This document shows, one piece after another, positions 53,462 through 61,815 of a stretch of DNA of 64,000 nt. Below the pieces are notes generated by a model. The model was not told where the DNA came from. It searched no databases and saw only the letters and a list, made by a program, of their open reading frames with translations. The position numbers and the translations under genes are program-made. Positions within the stretch are counted from its first letter, which is position 1; each line of letters opens with the position of its first letter. The stretch spans positions 1 to 64,000 of the forward strand of contig NZ_JHXZ01000022.1 in NCBI RefSeq assembly GCF_000621565.1, given 5' to 3'. This DNA comes from Butyrivibrio sp. LB2008. Lineage in GTDB: Bacteria; Bacillota; Clostridia; Lachnospirales; Lachnospiraceae.

Positions 53462-54325
53462 ATGAGGCTGGTTGAAAGCCTTGATGATTATTACGAAATT
53501 ATAAGAAAAGAAAAGGCTGAACGTGGAAGATTAAAGACAAATGATTACATGTTTCCTGATGCTGTGAAAAGATACATTAATCTAAAGCGGCTATGGATAG
53601 AAAAATTGGAATGCGGGTTAGTGTTTCTTTCAGATGAAGAACGCTTTTTTCAGGGATATTACTATATTGATGATGTAAATAAATTTGAAATAGATAGGCA
53701 TGAGAAACCCATTCTTATACAGAATATATATAAGTCGGATAGGAAAAAAGATCATATATGCCAGATGGATATAAGCCTTGAAAAAAGCGGGTTTAAAAAG
53801 GAAGGGGTGTTAAGGCACGCTATTCTTGAAAATCCCAATAATGTATTAGAAAAATTGTTGCCAGCTGAAAAAATTAGTAGGCGAATAATGGAGAAAGAAG
53901 GTTTTAAGATGATGAAGGTACATCGTAATCTGATGCCTGAGTTGCTAGCCTTCAGGGATGCAATCAAAGAAATTCCGTTTTATCAACAACCTTTCTTTTC
54001 TGCGGATGAACTTGTTTTTGATTCAGAAAAAGGATTGTTGACCTGCGTAATTGATGCAAAAGGAAGTATTCAAGCGGCAAGACATCTTATTATGCAGGGA
54101 AATAAATCATATGGCTGGATTGGAGTTGCTGAAAGGTATAAAGGAGTTTATGGCTTAGCTTCAATGTTAATGGTTGATCAGCTTAAACTCATATGCCAAA
54201 AAGGAATACTCATGTGTTCGTGGGTTGAGCAGAATAATACAGCTTCTTTACAATATCACGAAAGACTTGGAACGAAATGGACAGGAACAATTATGGATGA
54301 GTGGATTTTGTATGGACAAAGTTAA
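53462..54325 (+). CDS. GNAT-like acyltransferase of the acylation cluster
   Basis: A 287-residue cytoplasmic protein. The C-terminal half has GNAT-like features (IGVAERYKGVYGLASMLMVDQ as the acyl-CoA-binding region, then LMCSWVEQNNTASLQYHERLG, the typical late N-A/S-Y-F/YEKLG motif). The N-terminal half (about 1-130) may be a second, degenerate GNAT fold. It may move an acyl group between a carrier or CoA and an amine. It begins two bases after the carrier gene stop and overlaps the SDR gene by 14 bases. Confidence 0.7.
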   Translation: MRLVESLDDYYEIIRKEKAERGRLKTNDYMFPDAVKRYINLKRLWIEKLECGLVFLSDEERFFQGYYYIDDVNKFEIDRHEKPILIQNIYKSDRKKDHICQMDISLEKSGFKKEGVLRHAILENPNNVLEKLLPAEKISRRIMEKEGFKMMKVHRNLMPELLAFRDAIKEIPFYQQPFFSADELVFDSEKGLLTCVIDAKGSIQAARHLIMQGNKSYGWIGVAERYKGVYGLASMLMVDQLKLICQKGILMCSWVEQNNTASLQYHERLGTKWTGTIMDEWILYGQS

Positions 54326-55052
54326 AAATGCTGTTTTAACAGGAGCATCTAAAGGTATAGGAAAGAAAATTCTTGAAAAGCTGGCATTAGAGAAAATAAA
54401 TGTATGGTGTCTTTGCAGGACATGGTCCGAGGAGTTCTCTGAATATATTGAAAAGCTTGAAAAAGAAAATGGCGTATGGATAAAGCATGTTTTTTGTGAT
54501 CTTTCAAGTGAGAATAGTATCCGGACAGCAGCCAGCACAGTTCTTTTGGACAAAAACGCGATTGATTATTTGATTAATTGTGCAGGAATAAATTATAGAA
54601 ATAGTTTTTTGATGACAAGTGCAGAAGATATGAAGAATGTATTTCAAGTGAATTACTATTCTCCAATAAGACTGATCCAACTTTTAGCAAAGAATATGAT
54701 TAGAAATGGTGGTGGGAAAATAATAAATATTTCTTCTGCAAGTGGATTTGAACATAATATTGGGACATTCGCCTACGGTGCTTCAAAAAATGCACTTAAC
54801 TGGGCAACGGAAACAATGTCAAGGGAGCTGGCACCATTTGGGATCGTTGTTAACGGTGTAGCACCTGGAATTACAGATACGGATATTAACAAAGGTAATG
54901 AAGTGGAAATAGAAAAGGTTATTTCAAATATGAATATTCATAGAAAAGCAAATCCGGATGAAATTGCTGATATAGTTATGTTTTTATTATCTGATAAAGC
55001 AAGTTATATTAGTGGGCATATTATTAGGGTTGATGGAGGCAGGGTGAAATAG
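54312..55052 (+). CDS. Short-chain dehydrogenase/reductase (FabG-like)
   Basis: A 246-residue NAD(P)-dependent reductase. The cofactor site is VLTGASKGIGKKILEKL, the structural NCAGINYRNS, the catalytic S of INISSASGFEHNIG, and YGASKNALNWATE (Tyr-x-x-x-Lys). The C-terminus SGHIIRVDGG is standard. The start at 54312 overlaps the preceding gene; upstream in-frame codons lie inside that gene and are rejected. It probably reduces a keto group made by the transketolase next to it; its stop TAG overlaps the next GTG start. Confidence 0.88.
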   Translation: MDKVKNAVLTGASKGIGKKILEKLALEKINVWCLCRTWSEEFSEYIEKLEKENGVWIKHVFCDLSSENSIRTAASTVLLDKNAIDYLINCAGINYRNSFLMTSAEDMKNVFQVNYYSPIRLIQLLAKNMIRNGGGKIINISSASGFEHNIGTFAYGASKNALNWATETMSRELAPFGIVVNGVAPGITDTDINKGNEVEIEKVISNMNIHRKANPDEIADIVMFLLSDKASYISGHIIRVDGGRVK

Positions 55053-55897
55053 TGTCAGATATAAAATGTCTTGAAAAAATGGCATTTAACATGAGGTGCA
55101 TTGTACTAAAAATGGCACATGATGCCGGAAAAAAAGGAGCTCACTTAGGAGGCGCATTGTCGGCTGTTGAAATATATGCGGTTTTATATGGAGAAATATT
55201 GAAATATGATGTTGATAATCCATATTGGGAAAATCGTGACAGATTCATTGCAGGCAAAGAGCATGGGAGATTGGCGGAATATGCGGCGTTATGTGAAGTG
55301 GGATTTTTGTCAGAGTCTGATTTGGATAATTGTTCTGTGGATGGAAACAGACTTGCGGGACATCAAATAAATGTTGAATTAGGATTAGAATACTCATGTT
55401 GTTCATTGGGAATGGCTTTACCGGTTGCAGTTGGTGTAGCGCTTGATGCAAAGCGAAAACAAAAAGCTTATAAAGTATATACACTAATTGGAGATGGTGA
55501 ACTTGATGAGGGAGCGGTATGGGAAGCGTTTATGGCTGCTTCACATTATAAACTGAATAATTTGATAGCAATTGTTGACAGAAATCATTTATCGAGTGAT
55601 GGGAAAACTGAAGATATTATGTCTTTAGGCAATTTGAAAGCAAAATTTGAAGCTTTTGGATGGGAATGTGAAGAGATTGAAGATGGTAACAATATTGAGC
55701 AACTTATAAAGGGTATCAATAGCAATAAGTTTGTAAAACCATTTGTATTAGTAGCAAATACGGTAAAGGGTAAAGGGGTTTCTTATGCGGAAAATGTTGC
55801 GGCATGGCATAGAGGAATTGTGACAGATAAGTTATATGAAGATGCAATATCAGAAATAGAAAATGTGTATGGCAAGGGGAAAAACGGTGCATATTGA
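55052..55897 (+). CDS. Transketolase, N-terminal (TPP-binding) subunit
   Basis: A 281-residue half transketolase. The TPP diphosphate-binding motif is GDGELDEGAVWEAF with the closing N in IAIVDRN; other conserved parts are HDAGKKGAHLGGALSAVE-like (residues 22-40), RFIAGKEHGRLAEYAALCE and LGMALPVAVGVALDAK. It pairs with the next gene to make a complete enzyme. The split form in a non-metabolic cluster suggests a dedicated role in making a 2-keto or ketol building block. Start GTG at 55052. Confidence 0.9.
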   Translation: MSDIKCLEKMAFNMRCIVLKMAHDAGKKGAHLGGALSAVEIYAVLYGEILKYDVDNPYWENRDRFIAGKEHGRLAEYAALCEVGFLSESDLDNCSVDGNRLAGHQINVELGLEYSCCSLGMALPVAVGVALDAKRKQKAYKVYTLIGDGELDEGAVWEAFMAASHYKLNNLIAIVDRNHLSSDGKTEDIMSLGNLKAKFEAFGWECEEIEDGNNIEQLIKGINSNKFVKPFVLVANTVKGKGVSYAENVAAWHRGIVTDKLYEDAISEIENVYGKGKNGAY

Positions 55898-56870
55898 TGA
55901 ACTTACTATAAAGACAATGAGAAAGATTGGAAGTAGTGGAAGTTTTTTGGGACTTGCGTTAAAGGAAGTCATGAGTGACGATTCTGATGTTTATATTCTT
56001 GTTGCTGATGTTTGTAGATATAGCGGATTATCTAAAGTCAAAGAACTGTTTCCGGATAGAGTAATAAATGTTGGAATAGCAGAGCAAGATATGATTGGAA
56101 TAGCTGCGGGGCTTGCACTACAAGGTGCTAAAGTGTATGTGGTAACTTACGCTTCGTTTGTTGTATTAAGAGCAATGGAACAGGTTAGGCATAATGCTTC
56201 GGTTTTGGGATTAAATCTGATAATTGTTGGAATTAATGCGGGATACTCGATGGAAGATCTTGGAATATCACATTGGTCCACGGAGGATATTGCAATGACA
56301 AGGTGCTTGCCCAATATGAAAGTAGTATGTCCTTCGGATAATCTTGAAGCATATAAAGTAGGGATAGAAAGTGGAAAGACCAAAGGACCAATGTATGTAA
56401 GGCTTAGTGGAGTAAGAGATGATCCTATAGTTTATGAGAAAGATTATGAGTATTCATTAGGGAAAACAATCGTTTTGAAAGACGGAGAGGATGCGCTGAT
56501 TTTATCACATGGGAGCATGGTGAATGAATCTTTAAAGGCAGCAGATTTATTGAAAGAGAACGGAATAGGTGCAGCAGTTGCTGATGTTCATACAGTAAAG
56601 CCGCTTGATACAGAATACTTAGATATAGTTATACAAAAATATAGAATGATTTTTGTTGTTGAAGAACACAATATTATTGGAGGGCTTGGAACGGCGGTTT
56701 CAGAATATTTAGCCGAGAAAGGTTGCGGAATAAGGATTGTGAGATTGGGGATGCGTGATGAGATTTATTATCCGGGATCAAGAAAGTACATATGGCAGCA
56801 GGCTGGTATATGCGATTATCAGATTGCTGAACAGATGAAACGGCTAATAGGGAGGTGGGATAATGGATAA
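55887..56870 (+). CDS. Transketolase, C-terminal (pyrimidine-binding) subunit
   Basis: A 327-residue partner of the preceding subunit. The pyrimidine domain has FPDRVINVGIAEQDMIGIAA (catalytic glutamate in AEQ), ASFVVLRAMEQVRHN and the C-terminal domain ILSHGSMVNESLKAA with FVVEEHNIIGGLGTAVSEYL. GTG at 55887 follows AAGGGG and overlaps the end of the previous gene by 11 bases; an in-frame ATG at 55863 is an alternative. The pair resembles split transketolases and the DXS-like superfamily. Confidence 0.88.
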   Translation: MHIDELTIKTMRKIGSSGSFLGLALKEVMSDDSDVYILVADVCRYSGLSKVKELFPDRVINVGIAEQDMIGIAAGLALQGAKVYVVTYASFVVLRAMEQVRHNASVLGLNLIIVGINAGYSMEDLGISHWSTEDIAMTRCLPNMKVVCPSDNLEAYKVGIESGKTKGPMYVRLSGVRDDPIVYEKDYEYSLGKTIVLKDGEDALILSHGSMVNESLKAADLLKENGIGAAVADVHTVKPLDTEYLDIVIQKYRMIFVVEEHNIIGGLGTAVSEYLAEKGCGIRIVRLGMRDEIYYPGSRKYIWQQAGICDYQIAEQMKRLIGRWDNG

Positions 56871-57099
56871 TTTGGAGAAATATATAAATGCATTTGTTGA
56901 AGCTTTTGAAGCTGATAAGAATAGTGTTGCGAGTTTTAAAAGGGAAGATACTGAGCAATGGGATTCTATTGGGCATATGAAGCTTATGGCGGCGCTTGAA
57001 GATAAGTTTGAAATAGAATTTGAACCTGAAGAAATGATTGAGTTTGTTTCATATGAACAAGGAATATCGATACTAAAAAATAAGGGAATCAATTTATAA
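56863..57099 (+). CDS. Acyl carrier protein (carrier 2)
   Basis: A 78-residue carrier with the attachment serine in EQWDSIGHMKLMAALEDKF, a variant often seen in glycan and LPS modification clusters. It overlaps the transketolase gene by eight bases and is followed after 11 bases by the MBOAT gene. Having a second carrier suggests that two activated acyl groups or two loading steps are used; the second ligase (60248) may serve this carrier. Confidence 0.88.
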   Translation: MDNLEKYINAFVEAFEADKNSVASFKREDTEQWDSIGHMKLMAALEDKFEIEFEPEEMIEFVSYEQGISILKNKGINL

Positions 57100-57110
57100 G
57101 GGATGATATT

Positions 57111-58718
57111 ATGTCGATTATATCTGTAAAATTCTTATTTTTTCTTTTTGTATCACTATTTATGTATTATGTGGTTCCGCGCAAAATTCAATGGAAAATA
57201 TTGCTAATAATCAGTTATTTGTATTATCTGATTGCGGGGATGGAGAATATAGTTTTTTTGATATTAACAAGCTTGACTACGTTTTTTACGGGAAAGAAGC
57301 TAGATAGCATTAATATCGAATATGATGCAATTATAGAGAAAAAAGTTATTGCAGGGGAACTGGTTTCAAAAGACGAAAAGCAAGATTTAAAACAAAATGG
57401 TAAAAAACAGAAAAGAAAGTATTTGGTATTTGCGCTTGTCTTTAATTTTGGTATCCTTTTTGCACTAAAATATAGTAATGTGCTTAATGGCATTTTCGCC
57501 GGCATTAATTCTTTATTTGGCTTTTCAGATAAGCCTTTCTTTTTTTCGTGGACAATCCCTATAGGAATTTCGTATTACACATTTCAATCAATGGGATATT
57601 TAATAGATTTATATAGAAAAAAGTACTCGGCCGAGAAAGATATTCTGAAATTTATGTTGTTCGTTTCGTATTTTCCTCAGCTAATTCAGGGACCGATTAA
57701 TAGATATGATAATCTTTCGCAAAAGCTTTATGATGAGCATAGTTTTTGTGTCAAAAAGATATTTGGCGGAGCAGAGCTGATTACATGGGGCCTCTTTAAA
57801 AAATTGGTTATTTCAGATAGGTTGGCTGTTATAACGGGGGCGATTTTTGGAAAACCTGAAAGATATTCAGGATGTTTCTTGATTGTTGCAACGGTGCTTA
57901 GCATGATTCAACTATATACAGATTTTTCGGGAGGAATCGATATTGTTAGAGGAATTTCTGAAATGTTTGGGATAAATCTTCCTGAGAATTTTTTGAGACC
58001 ATTTTTTGCACGTAATATGGCGGAGTATTGGCGCAGGTGGCATATAACATTAAATAATTGGTGGAGAGATTATATTTTTTATCCGTTATCTTTGTCTAAG
58101 ACATTGAACAGAGTAGGAAAAGGCGCCAAAAAGATATTTGGTAATGAATTTGGAAAGAAGTTTCCAATTCTTATATCTATAGTGATTATTAGAATTATAA
58201 ATAGCATATGGCATGGTGCGACTGGGAGTTCAATACTTGGTGGATTATATTATGGAATTATTTTAGCTGCCTCGTTTTATTTGGAGCCGTCGCTTAAGAA
58301 GATAACTATAAGATTAGGAATAAATACAGAATGTTTTTCGTGGAAACTGTTCCAGATCGTAAGAACATTTTGCCTTATGTCAGTTCCGCGACTTGTTTCT
58401 AATGCTAAATCATTAAGTGATGGTGCTAATTATTTCAGATGTTTGTTTTTGAAATATAATCCGTGGATATTATTTGATGGTTCACTTTATAAGCTGGGGC
58501 TTTCAAGACCACAGTTTCTGTTAACCATGATAGCAATATGTTTGCTTGTTTTTGTGAGCTATATTCAGGAGAAAGGTAAAGAAGTAAGGGCGTGTATATC
58601 AGGACAAAATATTATTTTTAGGTGGCTTGTTTATACGACGATGATATATTTGATAATACTCCTTGGTGCGTATGGAAATGGATATGATGCTAAGGCATTT
58701 ATATATGCTCAGTTCTAA
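57111..58718 (+). CDS. MBOAT acyltransferase (DltB/AlgI-like)
   Basis: A 535-residue polytopic membrane enzyme. MBOAT features are SYFPQLIQGPINRYDNL, the cytoplasmic AEYWRRWHITLNNWWRDYIF and the catalytic histidine in IINSIWHGATGSSILGGLYY. A charged loop (about 70-95) follows the second or third helix. Members move acyl groups from a carrier thioester across the membrane onto alginate, teichoic acid or other polymers. It is the export step expected of this cluster. Confidence 0.92.
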   Translation: MSIISVKFLFFLFVSLFMYYVVPRKIQWKILLIISYLYYLIAGMENIVFLILTSLTTFFTGKKLDSINIEYDAIIEKKVIAGELVSKDEKQDLKQNGKKQKRKYLVFALVFNFGILFALKYSNVLNGIFAGINSLFGFSDKPFFFSWTIPIGISYYTFQSMGYLIDLYRKKYSAEKDILKFMLFVSYFPQLIQGPINRYDNLSQKLYDEHSFCVKKIFGGAELITWGLFKKLVISDRLAVITGAIFGKPERYSGCFLIVATVLSMIQLYTDFSGGIDIVRGISEMFGINLPENFLRPFFARNMAEYWRRWHITLNNWWRDYIFYPLSLSKTLNRVGKGAKKIFGNEFGKKFPILISIVIIRIINSIWHGATGSSILGGLYYGIILAASFYLEPSLKKITIRLGINTECFSWKLFQIVRTFCLMSVPRLVSNAKSLSDGANYFRCLFLKYNPWILFDGSLYKLGLSRPQFLLTMIAICLLVFVSYIQEKGKEVRACISGQNIIFRWLVYTTMIYLIILLGAYGNGYDAKAFIYAQF

Positions 58719-58740
58719 GAATGGAGAGAATGTGTTAATC

Positions 58741-60240
58741 ATGAAGAAAAAATCTTTTATTGCAACTTTAATTGGAATTATAGGTTTTTTATTGGTTGGC
58801 TTTGTGGTTATGGATATTGTCAGGCAGAAATGGGATTACGAAAGTGATAATGCTGCACAGATGATTGTAGAAGGTTATTATAAAGAACCGATAGATAGTT
58901 TGGATGTACTTTTTCTTGGTGCTAGTACAATTAGAAATGGGATGTCGCCTCTTGAGATTTATGAACAGTATGGTATCACTGGATATTCGAGGGCTACAAG
59001 TGTGCAAATACCCTTGATTTCATATTATCTTATGATGGAAACACTTAAGACACAAAATCTAAAAGCAGTAGTAATTGATGCATCGTCACTTTCCTCTCTT
59101 ACAGATAATAGCGAAAAAATGGAAGGTAAATATCATGAAGCAATTGATTATATGCCTTTATCTGAGTATAAGATGGCTATTATAGAAAAAATAACAAAAG
59201 GAAGCACATATACAAAATGGGATTTTTTGTTGCCGTTATATAGATATCACGATAGGTGGCAGCAGTTAGATGAGTACGATTTTTCATATCGTAATGTAAA
59301 CAGTGATTATTGTTATAAGGGACAATATCCTATTTTAAGAGTGGAAAAATATTCTTTTCCTGAAGATTATATGCAGGAAGAGAAGATTCAAGATGATGAA
59401 TTTTATATAGAAGGTGATGCTCGGGAATATTATGAGCTAATGATTGAGGAATGTAAAAAGAGAAATATTGAGTTTATTATGGTCAAGACGCCGGTGGGAT
59501 CTTGGGATATGGCAAAACATGATATGGTTCAGAATTTTGCAGATGTTGAAGATGTGGATTTCATAGATTTTAATATGCCAGATATCAGAGAAGAGATAGA
59601 GTTTAATTCTGAAACTGACTACTGCGATAATGGAAGACATCCTAATATTTCTGGGGCTATGAAGATGAGTAGGTATGTTGGGAACTATATCCAAAGTCAT
59701 GTTAATATGCAAAACAGGGAAGGTGCGGTTTTAGGTGATTGGAATGAATCTGTGAAAAAATATGATTGCCTTAAGGAAGATCAACGAGTTTTGCGTGAAA
59801 GCAATCTTATAAAATTTCTAAAAAAAATAGATAAAGATAGATATACGGTTGTTATTGCTGCGAGAAATGATACAACTAAATTTTTTACGGATGAGATTAG
59901 AAAAGCGTTTGCGGATTTAGGATTATCTGTTGATATGAAGGGAGCTTCTAATCAGAATTATGTTGCGGTTTTTAAAGGTAAAAAAGTAGTTTATGAGAAG
60001 CAAGATGCTGCGGATGAAGTGACATTTAGCGGGGAAGTAGGAGGTATATATATATCGGCGTTAAGCAAAGCTGATAAAGCTACAGGTAATACTGCCAGCA
60101 TAATGATCGATGGAGTTGAAAAAAGCGTGCAGGAATATGGGTTCAATATTCTTGTTTATGATAATTATGTTGGGCAGGTGATTGCACGAAGAGCGTTTGA
60201 TACGGGAAGAACAGGAAAGCTGTATACGACTAAAGATTAA
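58741..60240 (+). CDS. SGNH-like exported protein with C-terminal ILEI/PANDER-like domain
   Basis: A 499-residue protein with an N-terminal membrane helix (FIATLIGIIGFLLVGFVVMD). Residues about 50-330 form an SGNH/DltD-AlgX-like domain: the nucleophile block is FLGASTIRNGMSP and the late block NGRHPNISGAMKMS. The C-terminal 145 residues resemble the ILEI/PANDER fold: FLKKIDKDRYTVVIAARND, then DEIRKAFADLGL, and GVEKSVQEYGFNILVYDN, VIARRAFDTG. The order of these two halves is permuted relative to animal FAM3 proteins. It should act outside the membrane with the MBOAT as acceptor-side transferase. The start at 58741 has GGAGAG upstream. Confidence 0.75.
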   Translation: MKKKSFIATLIGIIGFLLVGFVVMDIVRQKWDYESDNAAQMIVEGYYKEPIDSLDVLFLGASTIRNGMSPLEIYEQYGITGYSRATSVQIPLISYYLMMETLKTQNLKAVVIDASSLSSLTDNSEKMEGKYHEAIDYMPLSEYKMAIIEKITKGSTYTKWDFLLPLYRYHDRWQQLDEYDFSYRNVNSDYCYKGQYPILRVEKYSFPEDYMQEEKIQDDEFYIEGDAREYYELMIEECKKRNIEFIMVKTPVGSWDMAKHDMVQNFADVEDVDFIDFNMPDIREEIEFNSETDYCDNGRHPNISGAMKMSRYVGNYIQSHVNMQNREGAVLGDWNESVKKYDCLKEDQRVLRESNLIKFLKKIDKDRYTVVIAARNDTTKFFTDEIRKAFADLGLSVDMKGASNQNYVAVFKGKKVVYEKQDAADEVTFSGEVGGIYISALSKADKATGNTASIMIDGVEKSVQEYGFNILVYDNYVGQVIARRAFDTGRTGKLYTTKD

Positions 60241-60247
60241 AGATTTC

Positions 60248-61717
60248 ATGAGGAGGGAATCTGATCGCGTTTGGCGTGATTGGATAACAAGTGGGATGTA
60301 TCTTCAGGTTGATAGGTGGTCAGATAATATTGCAGTTATTGATGATAGCGGAGAAAAGTATAAATATGGAGATATTGTAGATTTCTCTAAATGTTTCGGA
60401 AAATGGATACCTGAGAGAAGGCTTATATTCATCTTGTGTAAAAACTGTTTTGCTACAATTGCAGCCCATATTGCTTGTATTGATAATCATATTGTTCCGC
60501 TTATGATAAGTGCAAATATGGATGTTGAGTTATTGAAAGGGCTTATTGATTTATATAAACCGATGTATATTTGGTGCCCTGATGAAAGCAAAGATAAGCT
60601 TGACAGTGTTCTATGCAATTCGGAAGATGTAGCAGGACAATATGGATATTTGCTGATAAAGCTAAAAAATGATAATTGCGATATGTATGAAGACCTTGCT
60701 ATGCTTCTAACGACTTCCGGGACTACCGGGAGTCCTAAACTTATAAGGCATTCATATTTTAATCTATATTCTAATGCTGAAAATGTGGCCAATGTATTTG
60801 GTTTCTCAGAGCAGGATAGAGCGCTGGTTGATTTGAAGCTCCATTATACAATGGGGCTTAATGTTGCTTGCTCAAATTTATATTGTGGAGCAACGATTAT
60901 TCTTACAGAACATAATCCGTCAGAAAAGGAATGGTGGAACATATTTCGAGAGTATAAACCGACAAATATGTGCGGGGTTCCGTATTCTTATGAGATTTTA
61001 AAGCAAATGCGTTTTTTTAGAAAAGATCATGAGGAGCTTAAGATAATAGCACAAGGTGGAGGGAAACTATCAGATGAATTGTTTGGTATTGTTGCGGAAT
61101 ATGCTGTTAAATATGGAAAAAGATTTTTTGCTACGTTTGGAACATCCGAGACTACAGCGCGTTTGGCGTATCTTAATCCGGATAAGGCTTTAGAAAAAAT
61201 TGGCAGTATAGGTAAAGCTATCCCATGCGGAGAAATGCTGCTGGTGGATGAATTCGGGAATTATATTACTGATGCAGAGGCAGAGGGGGAACTTGTATAT
61301 AGAGGGCCAAATGTGACTCTTGGATATGCGCATAAGCGTGAAGATTTAGCTAAAAAAGATGAAAGAAACGGTGAATATTTCACAGGGGATATTGCCCGAA
61401 GAGATGCAGAAGGATATTACTATGTTCAAGGCCGTAAGGGACGTTTCTTGAAGGTGTATGGGTATAGGGTAGGACTGGATGAATGCGAGACTATTTTAAA
61501 GAATCGATATGAATCGGATTTTGCGTGTACAGGAACGGATGAGAGACTTGCCATATATCATACCAATGATGTGGAGGACATAGAAATTAGAAAGTTTATG
61601 TCTGAGAAAACCGGAATACAAATAAGTGCTTTTTATAGCGAAAGGATAGATTTTATTCCGAGAAATGAGAATGGAAAGATTAACTATGGTGAGCTTTTGA
61701 AGAGGAAAATGGAGTAA
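60248..61717 (+). CDS. Second AMP-binding ligase of the acylation cluster
   Basis: A 489-residue ANL enzyme. The core motif is LLTTSGTTGSPKLIRHSYFN, with FATFGTSETTARL, EYFTGDIARRDAEGYYYVQG, the hinge KGRFLKVYGYRVGLDECE and the late lysine in RNENGKINYGEL. It is less like DltA than the first ligase and may activate a different acid or load carrier 2. The ATG at 60248 is only seven bases after the previous stop and lacks a clear upstream ribosome site; AGGAGG sits just inside the gene, so the true start could differ slightly. Last gene of the cluster. Confidence 0.83.
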   Translation: MRRESDRVWRDWITSGMYLQVDRWSDNIAVIDDSGEKYKYGDIVDFSKCFGKWIPERRLIFILCKNCFATIAAHIACIDNHIVPLMISANMDVELLKGLIDLYKPMYIWCPDESKDKLDSVLCNSEDVAGQYGYLLIKLKNDNCDMYEDLAMLLTTSGTTGSPKLIRHSYFNLYSNAENVANVFGFSEQDRALVDLKLHYTMGLNVACSNLYCGATIILTEHNPSEKEWWNIFREYKPTNMCGVPYSYEILKQMRFFRKDHEELKIIAQGGGKLSDELFGIVAEYAVKYGKRFFATFGTSETTARLAYLNPDKALEKIGSIGKAIPCGEMLLVDEFGNYITDAEAEGELVYRGPNVTLGYAHKREDLAKKDERNGEYFTGDIARRDAEGYYYVQGRKGRFLKVYGYRVGLDECETILKNRYESDFACTGTDERLAIYHTNDVEDIEIRKFMSEKTGIQISAFYSERIDFIPRNENGKINYGELLKRKME

Positions 61718-61751
61718 AAATTTTTCCAGTTGAATAAAAAAATTAAAATAA

Positions 61752-61810
61752 GAGCACTTCTTCTTGGGTATAATGAATTCGTCCAAAAACAAAGACCCGA
61801 AGGAGTGCTC
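61752..61810 (+). promoter_or_regulatory. Stem hiding the ribosome site of the ISLre2 transposase
   Basis: GAGCACT (61752-61758) pairs with AGTGCTC (61804-61810), and TTGGGT with ACCCGA-type sequence extends it. The right arm contains AAGGAG, the ribosome site of the gene at 61816. A TATAAT at 61769-61774 lies in the loop, so transcripts started there would escape the stem while read-through transcripts would not. Confidence 0.5.
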
Positions 61811-61815
61811 TCATC

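Noticed and set aside
51195..61717. Ordinary dltXABCD operon for D-alanylation
   Set aside because: Gene order, two ligases, two carriers, SDR and transketolase go beyond any D-alanine system.
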